Assembly (NCBI RefSeq): GCF_000695625.1
Contig: NZ_JMQI01000021.1
Span: forward strand, 124,001 to 188,000
Length of the DNA: 64,000 bases
From: Amycolatopsis rifamycinica
Lineage (GTDB): Bacteria > Actinomycetota > Actinomycetes > Mycobacteriales > Pseudonocardiaceae
Direction: 5' to 3'
Each line of letters opens with the position of its first letter. The stretch's first letter is position 1. Both the position numbers and the translations under genes were made by a program. The notes under the pieces were generated by a model, which saw only the letters and a list, made by a program, of their open reading frames with translations, had not been told where the DNA came from and ran no database searches. Below, in pieces: positions 1 to 8,118 of the stretch.

Positions 1-1920
1 GTCGAGAACGCCGACCGCCACCTGCTGTCGCTGCGGTTCCGGCTCGGCGAGTTCGACCCGCCGGGGCGCAACCCGTACGCGAAGATCACCCCGGCCGTCA
101 TCGGCTCGCCCGAGCACCGGGCACTGGCGCGCAAGACCGCCGCCGAACAGATGGTGCTGCTGCGCAACAACGGTGGCGCGCTGCCGCTCGACGCCGCGCG
201 GAACAAGAAGATCGCGGTCGTCGGCCCGCTCTCGGACACGTTGTACGAAGATTGGTACGCCGGCGCGATGCAGTACAAGGTCACGCCGCTGCAGGGCATC
301 AAGGAACGGCTCGGCTCGGCGGGCACGGTCGCGTCGTCCGAAGGCGTCGACCGGATCGCCCTGAAGGACCTGTCCACCGGCCGGTACCTGACCGCGCCCG
401 CCACCACCGGCAAGGTGACCGCGGGCGGGACCGTCGCGGGCACCGCGGAGTCCTTCGACGTCTACGACTGGGGCGCGGGCAAGAACACGCTGCGCGCGGC
501 CGCGAACGGCAAGTTCCTCAGCTACTCCGGCGGCGCGCTGGTGAACGACGTCGACCAGCCGGCCGGCTGGTTCGTGCAGCAGCAGCTGAAGCTCGACGCC
601 CAGCCCGACGGCAGCTACGTGCTCGAGTACGCGGGCAACGAGGTGAACGAGCCGTGGTTCGGCCCGAACAAGTTCGCCGTCGTCGGTGCCGACGGGGTCC
701 TGACGATCTCCGCCCCGGACGCCGCGCACGCGACGAAGTTCGGCCGGGACGTGCTGACCAGCGGCGTCGGCAGCGCGGTCGCCGCCGCCAAGGACGCGGA
801 CACCGCGGTGGTCGTGGTCGGCAGCATGCCGTTCATCAACGGCCGCGAGGCCAACGACCGCACGAGCACCGAGCTCGCCCCGGCGCAGCGCGCGCTGATC
901 GAGGCGGTGCGGAAGGCCAACCCGCACACCGTCGTCGTGGTGGAGAACAGCTACCCGACGACCGGCTGGGACACGCTGCCGGTGCCGGGCATCCTCTGGA
1001 CCAGCCACGCCGGGCAGGAAACCGGGCACGCGGTCGCCGACGTGCTCTTCGGCGACAAGGACCCGGGCGGGCGGCTGACGCAGACCTGGTACGCCTCCGA
1101 CGCCGGGCTGCCGAGCATCCTGGACTACGACATCGCCAAGACCGGGATGACCTACCAGTACTACCGCGGGAAGCCGCTGTTCCCGTTCGGCTACGGGCTG
1201 AGCTACACCAGCTTCCGCTACGCCAACGTGCGCACGTCCCAGGCGGACGGGAAGATCCGGGTCAGCGTCGACGTGACGAACACCGGCGCCCGCAGCGGGT
1301 CCGACGTCGTCCAGCTCTACTCGAAGAACGCCGGCGTGCAGCGGTTGCGGGACTTCTCGAAGCTGACCCTGGCGCCGAAGGAGACCCGCACGGTGCGGTT
1401 CGAGGTGCCGGTGGCGGACCTGGCGACCTGGGACGTCTCCCGCGAACGGTCCGTGGTGGCGGCGGGGGTGTACGAGTTCTCGGTGGGGCGCAACGCCGCC
1501 GAGCTCTCGGCGCCGCGGCCGGTCTTCGTGCCGGGGGAGCGGGCCCTGCCCCGCGACCTGAGCCGTCCGACCCAGGCGCAGAACTTCGACGACTACTCCG
1601 GGACGACGTTGACGGACACCTCGAAGGTTTCGGGGACCTCGGTCGCCGGCGTGGCCGGCAGCTGGGTGGCGTACCGCAATGTGGCGTTGACCGGCCCCGC
1701 GCGGTTCTCCGCCTCGGTCTCCGCGACCGCGTCGTCGCACGTCACGGTCCGCCTGGACTCGCCGACCGGCCGGGTGCTGGGCACGGCCCCGGTGTCCTCG
1801 ACCGGCGACCGGTACGCCTACGCGACGGTGACGGCGGCCCTGGCCAAGGCGACCGGACGGCACGACGTGTACCTGACGTTCGACGGCCCGGTGAACGTGG
1901 CGACGTTCTCGCTGCGGTGA
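1..1920 (+). CDS. Glycoside hydrolase family 3 beta-glucosidase/beta-xylosidase, C-terminal part (5' end outside window)
   Basis: The frame is open from the first base, so 639 C-terminal residues are visible and the start and N-terminal (alpha/beta)8 catalytic barrel are missing. The visible part begins in the linker before the GH3 C-terminal sandwich domain (the stretch around MVLLRNNGGALPLD is typical). That domain is interrupted by an extra segment, roughly window residues 120-245, with a beta-rich repeat pattern (GRYLTAP, GKFLSYS) suggesting an inserted fascin/ricin-like or PA14-like carbohydrate-binding module. The sandwich resumes with AVVVVGS and INGREANDR and ends in FPFGYGLSYTSF, followed by a fibronectin III-like domain. 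A C-terminal beta module (about residues 520-639, FDDYSG through LTFDGPVNVATFSLR) resembles CBM6/CBM35-type binding domains. The family cleaves non-reducing beta-linked glucose or xylose. Secretion is likely but the signal peptide is outside the window. Substrate cannot be assigned from this part. Confidence 0.9.
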   Translation, partial: VENADRHLLSLRFRLGEFDPPGRNPYAKITPAVIGSPEHRALARKTAAEQMVLLRNNGGALPLDAARNKKIAVVGPLSDTLYEDWYAGAMQYKVTPLQGIKERLGSAGTVASSEGVDRIALKDLSTGRYLTAPATTGKVTAGGTVAGTAESFDVYDWGAGKNTLRAAANGKFLSYSGGALVNDVDQPAGWFVQQQLKLDAQPDGSYVLEYAGNEVNEPWFGPNKFAVVGADGVLTISAPDAAHATKFGRDVLTSGVGSAVAAAKDADTAVVVVGSMPFINGREANDRTSTELAPAQRALIEAVRKANPHTVVVVENSYPTTGWDTLPVPGILWTSHAGQETGHAVADVLFGDKDPGGRLTQTWYASDAGLPSILDYDIAKTGMTYQYYRGKPLFPFGYGLSYTSFRYANVRTSQADGKIRVSVDVTNTGARSGSDVVQLYSKNAGVQRLRDFSKLTLAPKETRTVRFEVPVADLATWDVSRERSVVAAGVYEFSVGRNAAELSAPRPVFVPGERALPRDLSRPTQAQNFDDYSGTTLTDTSKVSGTSVAGVAGSWVAYRNVALTGPARFSASVSATASSHVTVRLDSPTGRVLGTAPVSSTGDRYAYATVTAALAKATGRHDVYLTFDGPVNVATFSLR

Positions 1921-1927
1921 CGCGGAC

Positions 1928-2309
1928 CTAGGGCTTCCGGCCCAGGCCCGCGTACGGGAGGGAGTTGATCGACGGGTCGTCGGCCATGTCGCCGACGCCC
2001 TCGGGGCGCCACATCGCGCAGCCGACCAGGCCCGGTTCGACGAGGTCGAAGCCCTCGAAGAACCGGAGCACCTGGTCGTGCGTGCGCGGCGACGTGCGTG
2101 ACGGCCAGGAAGCAACATGAGCACCCGGTGGGCTGCGCGGGATCGAGCGGCCGGCGGGCGGGCTCGGCGTCGAAGATGTCGTTGACGTCGCGCAGGTCGG
2201 CCTGGAGCACCGCGCAATTCTCGTTGTCCTGCGGCAGCAGTTCGCTGTGCGCGACCGCCACCGGCTCGCGGTCGACGTGCAGCACCCGGACGTCGAACGG
2301 CGGTTCCAC
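1928..2309 (-). pseudogene. Remnant of SAM-dependent methyltransferase (DUF574 / Methyltransf_19 family)
   Basis: Two pieces in different minus-strand frames resemble one protein. The upstream piece (about 2309 to 2130) reads VRVLHVDREPVAVAHSELL and then VLQADLRDVNDIFD, like the SAM-binding strand-loop segments of actinobacterial DUF574 methyltransferases. The downstream piece (about 2110 to 1928) reads THDQVLRFFEGFDLVEPGLV and ends LPYAGLGRKP, the usual C-terminus of the family. The N-terminal half and about 50-60 residues between the pieces are missing, and the junction shifts frame. It cannot encode a full enzyme. It abuts the P450 relic on the other strand, as if a rearrangement joined two broken genes. 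Confidence 0.7.
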
Positions 2310-2530
2310 GCCGAAGTCGACGAAGTCCTCGGGGCCGCCCCGATCCCGACCGGTTCGACCCGGACCGCTGGACGCCTGGCCGCGGCGCGGAACTGCCGAA
2401 GGGCGCGTACATCCCGTTCGGCGCGCGGTGGCGCCTGGTCCCGGTGCCGGGCAGGAAGGTCCACGTGCGGATCAAGGCGACGATGCAGCCGGACCGGCTG
2501 CCGATGACCGTGGTGCCGCGGAAGACCTGA
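2300..2530 (+). pseudogene. Remnant of cytochrome P450 lacking the heme-binding loop
   Basis: Fragments of a bacterial P450 lie head to tail. About 2300-2336 reads HAEVDEVLG, typical of the I-helix/J-helix region. After a deletion and frame change, about 2338-2410 reads DPDRFDPDRW and then ELPKGAYIPFGA, the meander just before the heme loop. The sequence then jumps directly to RWRLVPVPGRKVHVRIK and MQPDRLPMTVVPRKT with a TGA at 2528-2530, the normal P450 C-terminus. The segment that should carry the FGxGxRxCxG cysteine loop and the L-helix is absent, as is everything N-terminal to the I-helix. The product could not bind heme, so this is clearly a relic. Confidence 0.75.
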
Positions 2531-2602
2531 CGGTACGCGTTCGGCTACCGGGTGTAGTGTTCCCGAGTTCCTTCACCTGTCCGAGTCCGGAAGGAGTGCG
2601 GC

Positions 2603-3101
2603 GTGAAGCTGCCCGGCAAGGTGACGTCGGCGGTGCCCGCCGAGGCCGCCCGGCGACCCGCTGTACTTCACGACGAAGCCGGGGGCGCGGGCCGGGTTGT
2701 TCTCCGCCACCGGCGACGCCGATCCCGCGGTGATCGCGGCCGACGAGGCGACGAAGGACCAGGTTTCGGTGCCCGGGATGGGCACGGTCGCGTTGTTCGG
2801 CATCGTCCTGCCGTCGACGCGGGGGATCACCGCACCGGGTTTTCCAGGTGGTCGGGGAAAAGGACGTCCTTTCTGCGGCGTGCTCGCGTTGCGCGACTGT
2901 TCCGGCGCCGCGGTGCTGCGGGCGCAGGAAGCGCCGTACTACACCGATCCAGCCAGGTTGTCGATGTACGTGCTGCCCGGCGCGGGGCATTCCGTGGCGC
3001 TGCACGAAAACGCGGGCGAATACCGCGCCGCCACCCGGTCCTGGCTGCGGGACCGCCTGGGGATCAATCCGCAGGGTTATCACTCGATCGGACGAAACTG
3101 A
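2603..3101 (+). pseudogene. Frameshifted alpha/beta-hydrolase remnant
   Basis: The start region (GTG at 2603) reads VKLPGKVTSAVP. Hydrolase-like sequence then moves between frames: GDPLYFTTKPGARAGLFSA near 2655-2705, DADPAVIAADEATKDQVS near 2720-2770, APVFQVVGEKDVLS near 2835-2875, and finally YYTDPARLSMYVLPGAGHSV followed by ALHENAGEYRAATRSWL up to the TGA at 3099-3101. The GAGHS motif carries the catalytic His of the alpha/beta-hydrolase triad, but the nucleophile elbow region is not intact. At least two or three small indels are needed to join the pieces, so the gene is inactive unless these are sequencing errors. Compared with intact relatives it is also short at the N-terminus. Confidence 0.65.
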
Positions 3102-3182
3102 ACCCGTGCGTGTCGCGCGGTTCCGGGCCAAGATGAATCGATTGGCCCGATCGGTGCGCACTGAACCCCTGGACTGGCTGAG

Positions 3183-5279
3183 GTGACTGCTCCCCAACCC
3201 CGCGGTGACGCCCCGCGGAAGAAGCCGTCCGCCGACCGCGCGGCGAGACGGCTCGGCGCGCTCGCGCGCAAATGGGGCTACCTGATCAGCACCACGGCCT
3301 ACCTGCCGTACCCGCCCGAGGAGATCGAGCGGGAGCTGGCCGGGCTGGCCGGGCGGCTGTTCGAGGCCGTGGCGAGCGATCCGCCGGACCTCGAAGCGGC
3401 CGCGAGTGCGGGCGGGCGGCTGGTCGAGCTGCGCTGCGTCGGCACCGACAGCCTGCGCCGCAGCCTGGAGGTGCTGGGCAAGGCGCTGCTGCGCGAACCG
3501 GAACTGCACGGTGTCGACCGGCTGGCCGAGCGGGTCGTGCTGGTGCTCGGCGCGGTCAGTTCCGGGTACGGCGAGATGCTGCGCGAGGACATCCAGAAGC
3601 GGCAAGAGGGCCTGAGCCGCGCGCTGCTGAAGGTCGAGCAGGAGACGCGGCAGAGGCAGGTCATCACGCGCGCGCAGTTCGAGGAGGTGTTCGCCGGCTC
3701 GGCCAGCGGCGTCGCCCTCACCGAGCTGGACGGCCGGGTGCTGCGGGCCAACGCGGCGCTGGCCAAGACGCTCAACCGCACGCCGGCGGAGATCGCCGCG
3801 ATGACGCTGTTCGACCTGGTCCACCCCGACGACGTCGAGCAGCTGCGGGAGAGCTACCGCGAGCTGGTGGCCGGCCGGCTGCACCGGCTGCGCGCCGGAC
3901 GGCGACTGGTCGGCAAGGACGGCGAGCCGATGTGGGCGACGTTCGCCGCGTCGGTGATCCGGGACGCCGTCGGCGTGCCCCGGCAGCTGCTCACGATCGT
4001 CGACGACGACACCGAGGTGTCGCTGCTGCAGCGGCGGCTGAGCCACCAGGCGCTGCACGACGTCCTCACCGGACTGCCGAACCGGCAGTTCTTCAGCACC
4101 CGCCTGGAGACGCTGCTGCGCGACGCCGACCCGGCCCGCGGGGTCACGCTGTTCCACCTCGACCTCGACGGCTTCTCGAAGATCAACGGCGGGCTCGGCC
4201 AGGAACTCGGCGACCGCGTGCTGCGCGGGGTCGCCGCGAAGCTGAAGACGGTGTTCGACGCGGAGAAGGCGCTCGTGGCCCGCCTCGGCGGCGACGAATT
4301 CGCCGTGCTGGTGCAGAACACGGCGGACACCCCGGGCGTGCTGACGCTCGTCCGCCGGATCACCCACGAGCTCGCCGAAGCGGAGTACGTCGACGGGCAG
4401 CGCGGGGTCGCGGTGTCGGCCGCGATCGGCGTCGTCCACCGGCCGCCGCGCGACAGCACGCCCGCCGAGCTGCTCCAGGCGTCGGACCTGACCCTGCGGC
4501 GCGCCCAGCGGACGGGCAACCAGTGGGGCCTGTTCGACCGCGAGCTGGACCGGCGCGACCGCCACGACTTCGGCCTGGCCGCGTCGATGGCCGGCGCGTG
4601 GGAAACCGGCGAGATCGAAGCCCGCTACCGCGCGCTGGTGTCCGCGACCAGTGGTGCGGTCGAAGGCGTGGAGGCGCGCCTGCGCTGGAACCACCCGGCC
4701 GAAGGCGTGCTGCCGCACGAGACGTGCGTACGGCTGGCCGCGGAGACCGGGCTGGCGCTGCCGCTGGGCACGTGGCTGCTGCGCACGGCGGCCGAGCGCC
4801 TGGCGGCGGCCGGCCTCGGCGTGCCGCTGGTCGTCGAGCTGACGGCGCAGCAGGCGGCGGACCCGGAGCTGGTCGGCGAAATCCGCCGCGTCCTGGACGA
4901 CACCGGCCTGCCGCCGGACCGCCTGCGTCCCGGCTTCCCGGCGGCCGCCCTGGACGCCGGCGACGTGGCCGACAACTTCAAGGTGCTGGACGAAATCGGC
5001 GTCCCGGCGGAAATCCACGGCTTCGGCGACGCCGCGTCGCTGACGGAGTTCCCGGCCCACGCGGTCCGGATCGCCGCGAACCTGGTCGCCAAGCGCGAAC
5101 ACCCGCTGGTGACCGGGCCGCTGGCGGCCCTGATCGACGCGGCGCACGCGGCCGGGGCTTCGGTGTCGGTCGCCGGGATCGCGACCTCGGACGAGGCCGC
5201 GTGGTGGCAGGACCGGGGCGCCGACCTGCTCTCGGGCCCGGTGTTCCCGGAGCTGCCGGGCGGCTTGCCCGGCTGCTGA
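3183..5279 (+). CDS. PAS-GGDEF-degenerate EAL cyclic-di-GMP signalling protein
   Basis: This 698-residue protein starts at GTG 3183 with a weak ribosome site. Order: a helical N-terminal sensor region (about 15-150), a PAS domain (about 160-285), a GGDEF domain starting at LSHQALHDVLTGLPNRQFF (about 285-450), and an EAL-like domain (about 470-690). The diguanylate cyclase motif RLGGDEF (near residue 366) is intact, so GTP to c-di-GMP synthesis is plausible. No RxxD inhibitory site is visible at the expected position just upstream. The EAL domain looks catalytically dead: the signature reads EAR in VEARLRW, the DDFGTGYSSL-type loop reads HGFGDAASLTEF, and the metal-binding EITE-like segment reads GFPAAA. 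No transmembrane segment is evident. It appears monocistronic, followed by a hairpin. Confidence 0.9.
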   Translation: MTAPQPRGDAPRKKPSADRAARRLGALARKWGYLISTTAYLPYPPEEIERELAGLAGRLFEAVASDPPDLEAAASAGGRLVELRCVGTDSLRRSLEVLGKALLREPELHGVDRLAERVVLVLGAVSSGYGEMLREDIQKRQEGLSRALLKVEQETRQRQVITRAQFEEVFAGSASGVALTELDGRVLRANAALAKTLNRTPAEIAAMTLFDLVHPDDVEQLRESYRELVAGRLHRLRAGRRLVGKDGEPMWATFAASVIRDAVGVPRQLLTIVDDDTEVSLLQRRLSHQALHDVLTGLPNRQFFSTRLETLLRDADPARGVTLFHLDLDGFSKINGGLGQELGDRVLRGVAAKLKTVFDAEKALVARLGGDEFAVLVQNTADTPGVLTLVRRITHELAEAEYVDGQRGVAVSAAIGVVHRPPRDSTPAELLQASDLTLRRAQRTGNQWGLFDRELDRRDRHDFGLAASMAGAWETGEIEARYRALVSATSGAVEGVEARLRWNHPAEGVLPHETCVRLAAETGLALPLGTWLLRTAAERLAAAGLGVPLVVELTAQQAADPELVGEIRRVLDDTGLPPDRLRPGFPAAALDAGDVADNFKVLDEIGVPAEIHGFGDAASLTEFPAHAVRIAANLVAKREHPLVTGPLAALIDAAHAAGASVSVAGIATSDEAAWWQDRGADLLSGPVFPELPGGLPGC

Positions 5280-5289
5280 CCCGGTACCT

Positions 5290-5320
5290 GTCCACGCCCG
5301 GAACTTCCGGTTTTGTGGAC
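5290..5320 (+). terminator. Stem-loop after the GGDEF gene
   Basis: Nested inverted repeats: GTCCAC (5290-5295) pairs with GTGGAC (5315-5320), and CCGGAA (5298-5303) pairs with TTCCGG (5305-5310). It begins 11 bases after the stop codon and contains a TTTT run, consistent with a terminator. Confidence 0.6.
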
Positions 5321-5481
5321 GGGAATGTTCGATTTACGGACAGTAAGGGCAGCCTTGCCCGGGAAATTGCGCTGAATGGCTCAGCGGAACTGTGCTGTTC
5401 GGTCCTGTCGCGTGCAGTGATCCTCTCATTACCCTCCAGTAGCAGACAGTGGTGCCGATCACACTCGTTCCGGGAGGCTTC

Positions 5482-5898
5482 ATGGCGTCGCGCGTACGGG
5501 GACCCGGCTCCGAAGACCGGCGCGAACTGCGGATCCGGCACCTCACCGGCTGCCTTCCCTGCACGCTCACCTGCGCGTATTGCGGGCTGCCCGTACGGCT
5601 CGCCGGGCCGGGCGACCACCCCGGTTACGGCGTGGTCGAAGAAGTGACCGGCGATCTCGTGCTGCTGCACCGGTTCTGCCGCAGCGCGCTCGGCCGGTGC
5701 CGGACGCGGGGGTGCGTGCTGCGGCGCGCCCACCTCGGCCGCGCGACCGAGCAGTACGAAACCGGCCGGCGGCCCGGGCGCTACCAGCGCCTCGGCGTCC
5801 GGCGCTCGTCCGACCTCGATCTGTACCGGAAGCACTGGCGGATCGCGAAGATGCGGTACGCGTGCAAGGCGTGCCGGTACTACACCGGCTCGCACTGA
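5482..5898 (+). CDS. Hypothetical small Cys-rich protein
   Basis: The start at ATG 5482 is chosen because GGGAGG sits seven bases upstream. An in-frame GTG at 5449 lacks such a site. The product is 138 residues, very rich in Arg and Cys. Cysteine clusters CLPCTLTCAYC near the N-terminus, CRSALGRCRTRGC in the middle and CKACRYY at the C-terminus suggest a zinc-ribbon-like or other metal-binding fold. I do not recognise the family. No signal peptide or membrane segment is seen. It lies 30 bases upstream of the Fe-S oxidoreductase gene on the same strand and may be co-transcribed with it. The gene itself is well supported by start context and codon usage; the function is unknown. Confidence 0.7.
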   Translation: MASRVRGPGSEDRRELRIRHLTGCLPCTLTCAYCGLPVRLAGPGDHPGYGVVEEVTGDLVLLHRFCRSALGRCRTRGCVLRRAHLGRATEQYETGRRPGRYQRLGVRRSSDLDLYRKHWRIAKMRYACKACRYYTGSH

Positions 5899-5928
5899 GC
5901 CGTTCCTTCAAGAACGACCGGAGGACTC

Positions 5929-8031
5929 GTGCTCGTTCGTCTCATCCTCGGCCTGCTCATGACCGTCGCCGGCCTCGCCGTCGCCGGCAAGCGCGTGGCC
6001 TTCCTGTACCGGCTGATCAAGGCCGGCCAGCCGGACACCAAGCGGTCCGACGACCTCGGCGCCCGGGTCTTCGCGCAGGCGCGCGAGGTGTTCGGCCAGC
6101 GCAAGCTGCTGAAGTGGTCGGTACCCGGCCTGGCGCACTTCTTCACGTTCTGGGGCTTCGTGATCCTCGCTTCGGTGTACCTCGAGGCCTACGGCGCCTT
6201 GTTCGACGAGAAGTTCGCCATCCCGTGGATCGGCCACTGGGCGGTGCTCGGGTTCCTGCAGGACTTCATCGCCGTCGCCGTGGCCGTCTCGCTCGGCGTG
6301 TTCACGGTCATCCGGATCCGGCAGGCGCCCGAGCGCAAGGACCGCGCGTCCCGGTTCTACGGCTCGCACACCGGCGGCGCCTGGCTGATCCTGGTCATGA
6401 TCTTCAACGTCGTCTGGACGATGTTCTTCTTCCGCGGCGCTTCCTCGGCGTCCGGCAACTTCCCGTACGACTCGGGCGCGTACGTCTCGCTCGGCGTCGG
6501 GAACCTCCTGGAACCGCTCGGGCATCCGACGACCGAGGTGCTGGAGACGGTCGGCCTGCTGCTGCACATCGCCGTCATGCTGGTGTTCCTGTCGATCGTG
6601 CTCTACTCCAAGCACCTGCACATCTTCGTGGCGCCGATCAACGTCTCGGCGAAGCGGCTGCCGGACGCGCTCGGCCCGCTGCTGCCGATGGAGTCCGCGG
6701 GCAAGCCGATCGACTTCGAGGACCCCGGCGAGGACGACACGTTCGGCCGCGGCAAGATCGGCGACTTCACGTGGAAGGGCATGCTGGACTTCACCACGTG
6801 CACCGAGTGCGGCCGCTGCCAGTCGCAGTGCCCGGCGTGGAACACCGGCAAGCCGTTGTCGCCCAAGCTCGTCATCATGAACCTGCGGGACAACCTGTTC
6901 GAGGAGGCGCCCTACATCCTCGCGGGCACCGAGCACGAGGGCGCGCGCCCGCTGGTCGGCCCGGAGGACGACGGCGGCGTCATCGACCCGGACGTGCTGT
7001 GGTCGTGCACCACCTGCGGCGCCTGTGTCGAGCAGTGCCCGGTGGACATCGAGCACGTCGACCACATCGTCGACATGCGCCGCTACCAGGTGATGATCGA
7101 GTCGGCGTTCCCGACCGAGCTGGGCGGGCTGTTCAAGAACCTGGAGACCAAGGGCAACCCGTGGGGCCAGAACAACTCCGAGCGCCTCGCCTGGACCAAG
7201 GACCTCGGCTTCGACGTCCCGGTGTTCGACGGCGAGCTGGCCGAGGACGTCGAGTACGTCTACTGGGTCGGCTGCGCCGGCGCCTTCGACGACCAGGCGC
7301 GCAAGACCGTCCGCGCCACCGCCGAGCTCCTGCACATCGCCGGGGTCAGGTACGTGGTGCTGGGCAAGGAGGAGTCCTGCACCGGTGACCCGGCCCGTCG
7401 CGCGGGCAACGAGTTCCTCTTCCAGATGATGGCGCAGCAGACGGCCGAGACGCTCAACGCCGTGTTCGAGGGCCGCGAGCCGCGGCTGCGCAAGATCGTC
7501 ACGACCTGCCCGCACTGCCTGAACACGCTGAGCCGCGAGTACCCCCAGCTGGACGGGCACTACGAGGTCGTCCACCACACGCAGCTGCTCAACCGCCTGG
7601 TGCGCGGCGGGCAGCTGACGCCGGTCAAGCCGGTCGAGGACGGCCCGCGCGTCACCTACCACGACCCCTGCTACCTCGGGCGCCACAACAAGGTCTACAC
7701 CCCGCCGCGCGAGCTGGTCGGCGCGACCGGCGCCGAGCTGGCGGAGATGCCCCGGCACGCGGACCGCGCTCTGTGCTGCGGCGCCGGAGGCGCCCGCATG
7801 TGGATGGAGGAGCAGATCGGCAAGCGCATCAACCTGGAGCGGGTGGACGAGGCGATCGCCACGGACGCGGAGACCATCGTGACGGGCTGCCCGTTCTGCC
7901 GCGTGATGCTGACCGACGGCCTGGTCCAGCGCCAGAGCGAGCAGAAGGCGGAGAACGTCGACGTGCGCGACGTCGCCCAGCTGCTGCTGGAGCGGGTGAA
8001 GGCGACGGACACCTCGGCACCGAAGGCCTGA
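5929..8031 (+). CDS. Membrane Fe-S oxidoreductase (EtfD/Rv0338c-like, heterodisulfide-reductase family)
   Basis: The product is 700 residues from GTG 5929, preceded by GGAGGA. The N-terminal ~240 residues hold about five or six hydrophobic helices resembling a NarI/HdrE-type membrane domain. Two [4Fe-4S] motifs follow: CTECGRCQSQCP near residue 290 and CTTCGACVEQCP near residue 359. The C-terminal half has two CCG (DUF224) domains, with YWVGCAG (about 444), CPHCLNTL (about 525), HDPCYLGRHN (about 577) and ALCCGAGGARMW (about 616). This architecture matches the actinobacterial iron-sulfur-binding reductase Rv0338c, proposed to pass electrons from electron-transfer flavoprotein to the quinone pool during fatty-acid oxidation. 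It is shorter than the mycobacterial protein. The role is inferred from family; no etfAB genes are nearby. Confidence 0.88.
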   Translation: MLVRLILGLLMTVAGLAVAGKRVAFLYRLIKAGQPDTKRSDDLGARVFAQAREVFGQRKLLKWSVPGLAHFFTFWGFVILASVYLEAYGALFDEKFAIPWIGHWAVLGFLQDFIAVAVAVSLGVFTVIRIRQAPERKDRASRFYGSHTGGAWLILVMIFNVVWTMFFFRGASSASGNFPYDSGAYVSLGVGNLLEPLGHPTTEVLETVGLLLHIAVMLVFLSIVLYSKHLHIFVAPINVSAKRLPDALGPLLPMESAGKPIDFEDPGEDDTFGRGKIGDFTWKGMLDFTTCTECGRCQSQCPAWNTGKPLSPKLVIMNLRDNLFEEAPYILAGTEHEGARPLVGPEDDGGVIDPDVLWSCTTCGACVEQCPVDIEHVDHIVDMRRYQVMIESAFPTELGGLFKNLETKGNPWGQNNSERLAWTKDLGFDVPVFDGELAEDVEYVYWVGCAGAFDDQARKTVRATAELLHIAGVRYVVLGKEESCTGDPARRAGNEFLFQMMAQQTAETLNAVFEGREPRLRKIVTTCPHCLNTLSREYPQLDGHYEVVHHTQLLNRLVRGGQLTPVKPVEDGPRVTYHDPCYLGRHNKVYTPPRELVGATGAELAEMPRHADRALCCGAGGARMWMEEQIGKRINLERVDEAIATDAETIVTGCPFCRVMLTDGLVQRQSEQKAENVDVRDVAQLLLERVKATDTSAPKA

Positions 8032-8102
8032 ACGGGTTCACCCGTTCGCCCTATATCCCCCGGCCGTCGCACGGCTCTTCCTTGAAGGGGCACGAGCCGT
8101 GC
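8030..8102 (+). terminator. Two consecutive stem-loops after the Fe-S oxidoreductase
   Basis: GAACGGGT (8030-8037) pairs with ACCCGTTC (8040-8047), overlapping the stop codon. A second, stronger stem pairs GCACGGCTC (8069-8077) with GAGCCGTGC (8094-8102). They separate the oxidoreductase from the FHA gene, although the second stem lies very close to that gene's ribosome site and could also influence its translation. Confidence 0.55.
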
Positions 8103-8118
8103 GGCGGGAGGAGTGCCG

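Noticed and set aside
2472..5147. An 891-codon open frame on the minus strand opposite the GGDEF gene
   Set aside because: It arises from the high GC3 of the real plus-strand gene; its composition is Arg/Gln/His-rich low complexity with no domain and no ribosome site.
8113..8118. GTG at 8113 as the start of the FHA gene
   Set aside because: It lies within the ribosome site; ATG 8119 has correct spacing and starts the FHA domain appropriately.
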